Positions 57,452 to 64,000 of a stretch of DNA of 64,000 nt are shown here, in pieces (the first letter of the stretch is position 1; the number at the start of each line of letters is the position of its first letter). A model generated the notes under the pieces. That model made no database searches, was not told the origin of the DNA, and saw only the letters and a program-made list of their open reading frames with translations. The position numbers were made by a program, and so were the translations under genes. Where the stretch lies: positions 85,679 through 149,678 of the forward strand of contig NZ_FOSV01000006.1 of assembly GCF_900114375.1 (NCBI RefSeq). The letters run 5' to 3'. This DNA comes from Methylorubrum salsuginis. Its GTDB lineage: Bacteria > Pseudomonadota > Alphaproteobacteria > Rhizobiales > Beijerinckiaceae.

Positions 57452-57904
57452 ATGAGCGACACCCTCCCCATCCTGATCGTCGACGACCAGCCCAAGCTGC
57501 TGCGTCTCGTCATCGAGCTGATGACCCGGCTCGGCTTCCCGGAGGTCGATGGCGTCGCCGACGGCGCCGAAGCCCTGATCCGCCTGCGCGAGCGCCGCTA
57601 CGCCCTGGTCATTTCCGACCTCGCCATGGAGCCGATGGACGGGCTGCAGTTGCTGCGCGAGATCCGGGCCGACGACGCCCTGATGAACACGCCCTTCATT
57701 CTCACCGAGGCCTCGTTCGACTTCGAGGACATCAACCTCGCCCATGTCGCGGGCGCCGACGCGTTCATCCTCAAGCCGTTCGACATCAACCTGCTCAAGA
57801 CCAAGCTGAAGCAGGTGCTCAACCGCAAGCCCCGCCGTCGCGAGGCGCCGCTGCCGGCGGAATCGACGCTCAGCCAGGAATTTCCGCTGCTCGGCAAGTT
57901 CTGA
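57452..57904 (+). CDS. Single-domain response regulator (CheY-like)
   Basis: The 150-residue receiver has Asp11/Asp12, the phosphorylation site Asp56 (LVISDLAMEPMDG) and Lys108 (FILKPFD). The middle (TEASFDFEDINLAHVAGAD) matches a group of alphaproteobacterial receivers, and a basic tail NRKPRRREAP follows. No output domain is present, so it should act by binding a partner. It follows the BLUF gene by 32 bp, which suggests a light-linked switch near the flagellar genes. Confidence 0.88.
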   Translation: MSDTLPILIVDDQPKLLRLVIELMTRLGFPEVDGVADGAEALIRLRERRYALVISDLAMEPMDGLQLLREIRADDALMNTPFILTEASFDFEDINLAHVAGADAFILKPFDINLLKTKLKQVLNRKPRRREAPLPAESTLSQEFPLLGKF

Positions 57905-58243
57905 GAGCCGGTCTCGCTTTCGCAATCGGGCAACAGCGCGCCGAATGCGGCTATCCCCGCAGCGCGCCATCACGGCCGCGGAGGCTCATCGCCCTGCGGA
58001 TCGCGCTGCCCGGACGGAAGCGGGCCGTCCCGGTGGGTAAAGACAGCTTTTCCGGCCGCCGCGTTGTGCGGAAGCGCTGCGCCCGCTGACGGATCGCCAG
58101 CGGATCGCCCTCGGGGCGGGCCTTGGGCGCTCGTGGGGACGCGACGGCAGTCCCCCCGCCTTCGCGGGGGCCATCGGCGATGCGTCAGGATCAGCGCCGA
58201 TTGGGATCATTCCTTCGGCGGGGACGGCTCGCCCGATCTCAGC
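57905..58243. other. Gene-free stretch with one hairpin
   Basis: I see no gene here. A short stem CCCCCGC/GCGGGGG around CTTC (58153-58170) is the only clear structure; it lies between convergent genes and may be a terminator. The rest is GC-rich without notable repeats. Confidence 0.55.
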
Positions 58244-58801
58244 TCACGCGGCCTGTCGTCGTGACGCGACCGCGGCGGTCGCGGCGGCGATCTCCGGCAC
58301 GGATGCAAGACGGCCGGTGGCCTGAAGGGTACCGGCCGCGCCGTCGAGGGCGCGGGGGGTCAGGTCGAGACCGAGGAAGCGGGCGCGCTCGAACGGGCCG
58401 GGCATGGCGAGCCCCGCCGTCCGCGCCTCGGCGAAGCCGAAGCGGGCATAGTAGGGCGCATCGCCCACGAGCAGGACGGCCGCATGACCGAAATCGGCCG
58501 CGCGCGTCAGTGCCTCGCGCATCAGCGCGCCCCCGAGACCGGCGCCCTGCACGGCGGGGTCGACCGCGAGCGGCCCGAGCAGCAGGGCGGGACGGCCGCA
58601 ACCGGTCGCGACCTCCCACAGGCGGACCGTACCGACGAGTTGGTCGTCCTGGACGGCCGTGAGGGCGAGCCCCTGCGCGGGCAGGCGGCCTTCGCGCAGA
58701 CGCTGCGACGTCTTCAGGAAACGGGACGGGCCGAAGCAGGCATCGAGCAGACGCTCGCGCGCGGCAACGTCCGAGGCGATCTCATCGCGGATCTGGATCA
58801 C
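58244..58801 (-). CDS. GNAT-family N-acetyltransferase
   Basis: The 185-residue protein has the GNAT core: beta strands LALTAVQDDQLVGTVRLWEV, the acetyl-CoA motif VDPAVQGAGLGGALMREAL (about residues 90-110) and APYYARFGFAEARTAGL. This is the YhbS-like subgroup often annotated as a putative acetyltransferase. The GTG at 58801 is preceded by GGGAGGG; an ATG further upstream (58858) lacks this. The substrate is unknown. Confidence 0.87.
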   Translation of the reverse strand: MIQIRDEIASDVAARERLLDACFGPSRFLKTSQRLREGRLPAQGLALTAVQDDQLVGTVRLWEVATGCGRPALLLGPLAVDPAVQGAGLGGALMREALTRAADFGHAAVLLVGDAPYYARFGFAEARTAGLAMPGPFERARFLGLDLTPRALDGAAGTLQATGRLASVPEIAAATAAVASRRQAA

Positions 58802-58941
58802 GGCCGTACCCTCCCCACATCGCCGTCCGGCGGGAAGAAACAGCCCTCGCACCTGCATCGCAGGCCGTCCGGGACACGTCGATGGCGCGCCCCGTGGGGC
58901 GCGCGGCTGGTCTGTCCGAAAAAGGGTGAACGAAGTCTGAG

Positions 58942-58957
58942 TGTTTCCCGTGAAACA
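58942..58957. promoter_or_regulatory. Near-consensus parS site (ParB binding)
   Basis: TGTTTCCCGTGAAACA differs from the bacterial parS consensus TGTTTCACGTGAAACA at one central base. Such sites nucleate ParB on the chromosome near the replication origin. It lies in a 201-bp intergenic gap. A weaker relative, GTTTCCCGGTGAAC, is 35 bp on (58978-58991), and GGTGAACG occurs three times in 68 bp, so a local repeat family is an alternative reading. Confidence 0.5.
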
Positions 58958-59002
58958 TTTTCCGTGGTGAACGGAGCGTTTCCCGGTGAACGCCGACCGC
59001 GT

Positions 59003-60169
59003 TCAGATCACGATCTGCTCGAGCGGAGGGAAACCGTTGAAGGCCACCGCCGCGTAGGTCGTCGTGTAGGCGCCCGCGCCCTCGATCCACACCTTGTCGC
59101 CGATCGAGAGGGAGACCGGCAGCGGGTAGTGGTTCTTCTCGTAGAGCACATCGACCGAATCGCAGGTCGGCCCGGCGACGACGCAAGGGCTCATGCGGTC
59201 CTCGTCGTGATCGGTGCGGATCGCGTAGCGGATCGACTCGTCCATGGTCTCGGCGAGCCCACCGAACTTGCCGATGTCGAGATAGACCCAGCGCACCTCG
59301 TCCTCGGCCTCGGACTTCTTGGAGACCAGCACGACCTCCGCCTCGATCAGACCGGCATTGCCGACCATGCCGCGGCCCGGCTCGATGATGGTCTCGGGGA
59401 TGCGGTTGCCGAAATGCTTGGTGAGCGCGCGGAAGATCGCGTCGCCGTAGGATTCCACGCCCGGCACCGCCTTGAGGTACTTGGTCGGAAAGCCGCCGCC
59501 AAGGTTGACCATCGACAGGCCGATGCCGCGCAGCGCGCACTCTTGGAAGATCATGGAGGCGGAGGCGAGCGCCCCGTCCCAGGCTTCGGTGTTGGCCTGC
59601 TGCGAGCCGACATGGAACGAGACGCCGTAAGCGTTGAGGCCGTTGCGGTGGGCGTGCTCCAGCACGTTCACCGCCATCTCGGGCTCGCAGCCGAACTTGC
59701 GCGAGAGCGGCCAGTCGGCGCCGGCACCGTCGCAGAGGATGCGGCAGAACACCTGCACGTCGGCGGCCTCGACGCCCGCGGCCTCAATGGCGCGGACGAT
59801 CTTCTCGACCTCGACCTGGCAATCGACCGCGAACAGGCGGATGCCGAGCTTGAGCGCGCGCACCACGTCGCGCTCCTTCTTGATGGTGTTGCCGAACGAC
59901 ACGCGGTCGGCGGTGGCGCCGGCCGCGAGCGCCATCTCGATCTCGGCGACGGAGGCCGTGTCGAAGCAGGAGCCCATCTCGGCGAGCAGGCGCAGCACCT
60001 CCGGCGCCGGATTCGCCTTCACGGCATAGAACACGCGGGTGTCCGGCAGCGCACGGGCGAATTGCGAAAAATTCTCGCGCACGACTTCAAGGTCGAGCAC
60101 CATCACCGGACCCTCGTCCCGGCCGAGGTCGCGGCGCGCGCGCAGGTAATCGCGGATGCGATCGGTCAT
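59003..60169 (-). CDS. Ornithine/lysine decarboxylase (fold III, PLP)
   Basis: The enzyme decarboxylates ornithine (or lysine, or both) to putrescine or cadaverine. The 388 residues place it with the small eukaryote-like decarboxylases. Lys51 in FYAVKANPAP binds PLP, GVSFHVGSQ and NLGGGFP line the phosphate site, EPGRGMVG follows, and GPTCDSVD holds the catalytic Cys and Asp. The ATG at 60169 was selected because an open 70-codon extension is rich in Arg/Pro and has no family match. Upstream lies a structured leader. It is the first polyamine step, alone in this region. Confidence 0.92.
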   Translation of the reverse strand: MTDRIRDYLRARRDLGRDEGPVMVLDLEVVRENFSQFARALPDTRVFYAVKANPAPEVLRLLAEMGSCFDTASVAEIEMALAAGATADRVSFGNTIKKERDVVRALKLGIRLFAVDCQVEVEKIVRAIEAAGVEAADVQVFCRILCDGAGADWPLSRKFGCEPEMAVNVLEHAHRNGLNAYGVSFHVGSQQANTEAWDGALASASMIFQECALRGIGLSMVNLGGGFPTKYLKAVPGVESYGDAIFRALTKHFGNRIPETIIEPGRGMVGNAGLIEAEVVLVSKKSEAEDEVRWVYLDIGKFGGLAETMDESIRYAIRTDHDEDRMSPCVVAGPTCDSVDVLYEKNHYPLPVSLSIGDKVWIEGAGAYTTTYAAVAFNGFPPLEQIVI

Positions 60170-60994
60170 TGGTCGTCCCCACCACAGGTTCGAGGGCGCC
60201 ATCTCGGGCGCGAGAATCGAATCGAGACGATCCCGCAGGATCGTCGGCGTCAGGGGGCGATGCGTCGCGACTTCCGCACGCTTTGGAGACGCGCGAAAGG
60301 TCCGCGAGTGCAGAGCACCCGGAAGCTGCCGTGGATTGGATGGGGGAACCCCAACCGCACGCCGGGCAAGGAGAAACAAGCCTCTTCGGTGTCGGCCTTT
60401 GGAGGGCCGACGAGACCAAAAAAGCCCGTTCGTCGTTGCTTTAAGCTGCGTCCCCCGTGGAGAGCGGGGTTCGCCGGTTTCGCCTCCGGCTGCCGGTTGT
60501 TGTTAGGGTCTGGTGTCGCCACCCGGATGCCGGCCGTAGGGATCCACCCCTTGCGACCATCGATCCTTTAAGACCCCTGGCGGCTGTCCGGCAGTTGACC
60601 GGATGCCCACCAACCGGCACGCGGCCACAGGCACGTGCGAAATTGGGCGAGGCGGATATACGCACCGTGTCCCCTGGAAACAAGCGGTTTCCCACATCCT
60701 TAGCCGGCGTTTTCCCGGCGCTCACGGGATCGTGGCCAATCCGCATCAGTCGGGCTTTCGGCCTGGCCTCAGGCGTCGGCCGCCGCGGTCCCGGCTCTCG
60801 CTTCCCGCTCCGCTCGACACCCGGCCGAGGCCGAGCCCCGCGCCCCGCCGCTTCTACGCCCCCGCACGATCTGCCTCACGGCCGCGCTCCGTTCGGCGAC
60901 CTCTCTTTCCAACGCCGTCCGGACGGTCCATTGAACCGGGCCGAAGCTTGACCCGACATCACGACCGGGCCGGCATTACCAGCCGCAGGGAGTC
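60170..60994. promoter_or_regulatory. Gene-free 825 bp with structured leader of the decarboxylase gene
   Basis: No gene was found. On the minus strand, leading to the decarboxylase, three stems are visible: GTCGGCC/GGCCGAC with a 7-base loop (60391-60411); TGGGG/CCCCA with a GAA loop (60341-60353); and a perfect 8-bp stem GACGATCC/GGATCGTC closed by 4 bases (60226-60245). The last ends 57 bp before the start codon. Position and length fit the alphaproteobacterial speF leader RNA family, but I could not align it. The remaining 580 bp hold only the promoter side of the glucan gene. Confidence 0.5.
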
Positions 60995-62551
60995 ATGACC
61001 GAGCCGTCCCGCCGCGCCGTCGTCTCAGGCCTCGCCGCCGGCCTGGCCGCCCTCCCCACCCTGGCACGGGGGCAGGCCACGCCCTTCGGCTTCGAGACGG
61101 TGGAAGCGGAAGCCCGAACCCTCGCCGCCGCGCCGTTCGATGCCACGGTGCCACCGCTGCCCGAGGTGCTGGCCAAGCTCGATTACGATGCATGGCGCGA
61201 CATCCGCTTCCGGCCGGACCATGCCTTCCGGGTCGGCGCCGACGGGCGCTTCCGGCTGCAACTCTTCCATCTCGGCTTTCTCTATCCCCGCCCCGTGGCG
61301 GTGAGCCTCGTCAAAGACGGGATGGCACGCCCGATCGCCTACGATCCGGCCCTGTTCGACCTCGGCCGGACCAAGCTCGACGCGGCCCTGCCGAAGGATC
61401 TCGGCTATGCCGGCATTCGCCTGCACACCGCACTGAACCGGCCGGACGTGATCGACGAACTGATCGTCTTCGTCGGCGCAAGCTATTTTCGTTTTCTCGG
61501 CCAGGACCAGCTCTACGGCCTCTCGGCGCGCGCGCTCGCAGTGAACACCGAAGCCGCGGGCGGGCCGGAGGAGTTCCCCTTCTTCCGCGCCTTCTGGATC
61601 GAGGCGGAGGGCGAGCCCGGCACCTGTACGATCCACGCCCTGCTCGACGGGCCGTCGCAGACCGGCGCCTACCGCTTCACCGTACGGCCGGGGCCTGAAA
61701 CGAGCGTGTCGGTGACCGCAACGCTCTTCCCGAGGCGCACGTTGAACGACGCGGGCCTCGCCCCGCTCACCTCGATGTACTTCATCGGCGAGACCGATCG
61801 CGGTCACAGCGACGATTACCGGCCCGAACTCCACGATTCGGACGGTCTCCAGATCGCGGCGGGCTCCGGCGAGTGGCTGTGGCGGCCCCTCGACAACCCG
61901 CAGGCGCGGCGCATCTCGACCTTCTCGGTCGCCTCGCCCAAGGGCTTCGGGCTGATGCAGCGCGACCGGTCTTTTGCCAGCTATCAAGATCTCGAAGCCG
62001 GATACGAGCGCCGTCCCGGTTACTTCGTCGAGCCGGAGGGCGACTGGGGCGAGGGCAGCGTCGTGCTGGTCGAACTCGCTACCGACAACGAGACCGCCGA
62101 CAACATCGTCGCCTACTGGCGCCCGAAGGCGCCCTACCCGGCCGGGCAACCGGCGCGCCTCGCCTATCGCATCCGCGCGGTCGGCGGGAAGAACCTCCAT
62201 CCGAACGGGCATGTCGCCAACACCTTCCTGGCGGCCTCGGCCGCCAGCGGCGCGGCGCGCAAGGAGGGTGATCCGGAAGGCCGGCTCGCCCGGCGCTTCC
62301 TGATCGATTTCGGCGGCGGAACGCTGGCCGAGCGCCCCGCCGGGGCGGCCCCGCCGAGCGTGGTGGCAAGCGCGAGCGCCGGCCGGATCGTCGCCACCTC
62401 GATCGTGCCGAACCCGCATGTCGGCGGGTTTCGCGCGGCGCTCGACGTGCGCCTCGACGCGCCGGGCACGACGGAACTGCGCGCCTATCTGCGCGACGAG
62501 GACGGGGACGCGCTGACCGAGACATGGACCTTCCCCTGGAGCGCGACGTGA
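60995..62551 (+). CDS. Periplasmic glucan biosynthesis protein (OpgG/OpgD family)
   Basis: The 518-residue protein has a Tat-like signal peptide with the twin Arg at residues 6-7 (PSRRAVVSGLAAGLAALPT), then the glucan-protein beta-sandwich. Conserved blocks include FRPDHAFRVG, QLFHLGFLYPRPV, the acidic SMYFIGETDRGHSDDYRPELHDSDGL region and WLWRPLDNP. Family members shape periplasmic beta-glucans during osmoregulation. The Tat signal points to OpgD rather than OpgG; no opgH synthase is adjacent. The stop overlaps the next gene. Confidence 0.9.
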   Translation: MTEPSRRAVVSGLAAGLAALPTLARGQATPFGFETVEAEARTLAAAPFDATVPPLPEVLAKLDYDAWRDIRFRPDHAFRVGADGRFRLQLFHLGFLYPRPVAVSLVKDGMARPIAYDPALFDLGRTKLDAALPKDLGYAGIRLHTALNRPDVIDELIVFVGASYFRFLGQDQLYGLSARALAVNTEAAGGPEEFPFFRAFWIEAEGEPGTCTIHALLDGPSQTGAYRFTVRPGPETSVSVTATLFPRRTLNDAGLAPLTSMYFIGETDRGHSDDYRPELHDSDGLQIAAGSGEWLWRPLDNPQARRISTFSVASPKGFGLMQRDRSFASYQDLEAGYERRPGYFVEPEGDWGEGSVVLVELATDNETADNIVAYWRPKAPYPAGQPARLAYRIRAVGGKNLHPNGHVANTFLAASAASGAARKEGDPEGRLARRFLIDFGGGTLAERPAGAAPPSVVASASAGRIVATSIVPNPHVGGFRAALDVRLDAPGTTELRAYLRDEDGDALTETWTFPWSAT

Positions 62552-63042
62552 GCCGCAGGATGCAGGCCTCCGGGCTCGCGGTGACGATCCGCCCGGCCGT
62601 GCCGGCGGATCTCGACGCGCTCGTGGCCCTGGAGCACGCCGCCTTCGCCACCGACCGGGCCGAGCGCCGGGCGATCCGCCACGCGATCCGCTCGGCCACC
62701 ATGAGCCTGCTCGTGGCGCTCGCGCGGGACGGCGGCGAGGACATCCTCGTCGGCGCCGCGACCCTGGAACGGCGGCGCACCAGCCTCCTCGCCCGGCTCT
62801 CCTCGATCGCGGTGGCGCCCGCCCGGGCCGGGCACGGCCTCGGCAGCCTCCTGCTCGACGCCGCCGAAGCCGACACTATCCGTCACGGCCGCACCCGGCT
62901 GCGGCTGGAGGTGCGGGCCGACAACGGCGCCGGCATCCGCCTCTACGAACGGCATGGCTACGTCCGCACCGGCATCAAGCCGGACTATTACGAGGACGGG
63001 ATGGAGGCCTGGTGCTACCAGAAGGCGCTGACCCCGGCCTGA
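62548..63042 (+). CDS. GNAT-family N-acetyltransferase (RimI-like)
   Basis: The 164-residue protein has the acetyl-CoA motif SIAVAPARAGHGLGSLLLDAA (about 88-108) and RLEVRADNGAGIRLYERHGYVRTG, typical of RimI-like acetyltransferases of protein N-termini or small amines. The GTG at 62548 overlaps the previous stop (GTGA) and has TGGAG seven bases before it; an ATG at 62524 is also open but lacks a ribosome site. It is probably cotranscribed with the glucan gene. Confidence 0.85.
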   Translation: MSRRMQASGLAVTIRPAVPADLDALVALEHAAFATDRAERRAIRHAIRSATMSLLVALARDGGEDILVGAATLERRRTSLLARLSSIAVAPARAGHGLGSLLLDAAEADTIRHGRTRLRLEVRADNGAGIRLYERHGYVRTGIKPDYYEDGMEAWCYQKALTPA

Positions 63043-63151
63043 GGCTCACGGGAACCGCATCGCGGAGGACGGCTTTCATCCCGGTCCGCGCTGCACCGCA
63101 CGCGGCCGGGTGCGCCAGCGCACTGGCAGGACCGGCCGACGGGGCCACGTT

Positions 63152-63167
63152 GCGGGTACCTACCCGC
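63152..63167. promoter_or_regulatory. Inverted repeat upstream of the flavin oxidoreductase gene
   Basis: GCGGGTA and TACCCGC form a perfect 7-bp inverted repeat with a CC centre, 45 bp before the ATG of the Old Yellow Enzyme gene. The size suits a dimeric repressor. No regulator gene is in view. Confidence 0.4.
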
Positions 63168-63212
63168 GTTTCCCGGCCGCTTGTCGGGTGCGCCCCATCT
63201 TACGAGAGCCGA

Positions 63213-64000
63213 ATGCCGAACCTGTTCGATCCGATCACCTTGGGCGCCATCGCGCTGCCGAATCGCATCCTCATGGCGCCGCTGACCCGCGCTCGCGGCA
63301 CCCGCACCCACGTGCCGACGCCGCTCATGGCCGAGTACTACGCCCAGCGCGCGAGCGCCGGCCTCATCATCTCGGAGGCCACCGGCATCAGCCAGGAGGG
63401 CCTCGGCTGGCCCTACGCGCCGGGCATCTGGTCCGACGAGCAGGTCGAGGCCTGGAAGCCGGTGGTGAAGGCGGTCCACGACAAGGGCGGGCGCATCGTC
63501 AGCCAACTCTGGCACATGGGCTACCTCGTCCATCCGGACTTCCTCGGCGGCGAGCCGCCGGTCGCCCCCTCCGAGGCGACGGCGCCGGACGAGGCCCACA
63601 CCTACGAGGGCAAGAAGCCCTACGGGAAGGCCCGGGCGCTGCGTGAGGACGAGATTCCGCGCCTGCTCGCCGATTACGAGCGCGCCGCGCGCAACGCCAT
63701 CGCGGCCGGCTTCGACGGCGTGCAGATCCACGCGGCCAACGGCTACCTCCTCGACGAGTTCATCCGTGACGGCTCGAACAAGCGCTCCGACCGCTACGGC
63801 GGCTCGGTCGAGAACCGGGTGCGGCTGGTGACCAAGGTGGCGCAAACGGTGGCGGGCGCCGTCGGCCCGGAGCGCACCGGCATCCGCTTCTCGCCCAACG
63901 GCCCGATCCAGGGCGTGGACGATTCGAACCCGCACGAGACCTTCGGCCTCGCCGCCGAGATGATGGCCCGCGTCGGCCTCGCCTTCATCGAGATGCGCGA
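63213..64000 (+). CDS. Old Yellow Enzyme family NADH:flavin oxidoreductase (partial)
   Basis: The gene runs off the window; 262 residues are visible, about 70% of the usual length. The TIM-barrel begins LFDPITLGAIALPNRILMAPLTRAR. QLWHMGYLVHP, HAANGYLLDEFIRDGSN (the FMN/substrate His-xx-Asn) and KRSDRYGGSVENR are all canonical. The enzyme reduces activated double bonds, nitrate esters or maleimides with NAD(P)H, as NemA does. A palindrome just upstream may be its operator. Confidence 0.93.
   Translation, partial: MPNLFDPITLGAIALPNRILMAPLTRARGTRTHVPTPLMAEYYAQRASAGLIISEATGISQEGLGWPYAPGIWSDEQVEAWKPVVKAVHDKGGRIVSQLWHMGYLVHPDFLGGEPPVAPSEATAPDEAHTYEGKKPYGKARALREDEIPRLLADYERAARNAIAAGFDGVQIHAANGYLLDEFIRDGSNKRSDRYGGSVENRVRLVTKVAQTVAGAVGPERTGIRFSPNGPIQGVDDSNPHETFGLAAEMMARVGLAFIEMR

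Noticed and set aside
60170..60379. 70-codon N-terminal extension of the decarboxylase
   Set aside because: No family similarity; the segment forms stems in the leader instead.

Overview
The window is about 64 kb of very GC-rich chromosomal DNA from an alphaproteobacterium. The best fit is the Methylobacterium/Methylorubrum extorquens group. Reasons: a complete formyl-CoA/oxalyl-CoA oxalate cluster with two OxlT-type carriers; phosphoribulokinase and fructose-bisphosphatase beside a CbbR/QscR-type LysR regulator with no RuBisCO; DivK-PleD signalling genes; flgE-flgK-flgL order; and a dispersed ~50-100 bp palindromic element present in six copies. No rRNA, tRNA, CRISPR array, insertion sequence or prophage was seen.

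Layout. 0-7.5 kb: a glycosyltransferase-like ORF between two repeat copies, a leftward metal-efflux operon (adaptor, RND pump, small periplasmic protein), a His-rich small protein, a SnoaL-like protein and an OsmC-like protein. 7.6-24 kb, the oxalate region: a PAS protein with formyl-CoA transferase (frc), oxalyl-CoA decarboxylase (oxc), two MFS oxalate carriers, and a CBS/unknown/P-loop-kinase operon. Interspersed are an HPP-CBS membrane protein, a TPR-GT41 protein, an esterase and a chemoreceptor. The oxalate-linked promoter regions share the core TGGTATA, palindromic as TGGTATACCA at two of them. 24-28.5 kb: prk and fbp facing away from a LysR regulator that overlaps a FAD-dependent reductase. 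28.5-32 kb: a small XRE regulator, a META-domain protein, cysteine synthase and a run of three very hydrophilic small proteins.

32-47 kb is mostly housekeeping: pleD, divK, a DUF3572 gene, ruvA, a YceI protein, ruvC, a quinone oxidoreductase, a YbhB protein, ubiG, aspartokinase, ptsP, prfA, prmC and a DUF4167 protein with a ~300 nt leader. 47-58 kb: a DivJ/PleC-like histidine kinase, a 2Fe-2S plus molybdopterin oxidoreductase pair, flgE-flgK-flgL, then a BLUF photoreceptor followed by a lone receiver protein. 58-64 kb: an acetyltransferase, a near-consensus parS site, an ornithine/lysine decarboxylase with a structured leader, a periplasmic glucan protein, a second acetyltransferase, and an Old Yellow Enzyme gene that runs off the end.

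Functionally, oxalate would enter through the OxlT-type antiporters, be activated by frc and decarboxylated by oxc to formyl-CoA, which frc recycles as formate donor. PRK without RuBisCO fits the published view that ribulose bisphosphate is a signal for a LysR regulator in M. extorquens. The items most worth following are the shared oxalate promoter motif, the CBS/unknown/P-loop operon under it, the covarying repeat that also supplies stop codons, and the parS-like site.
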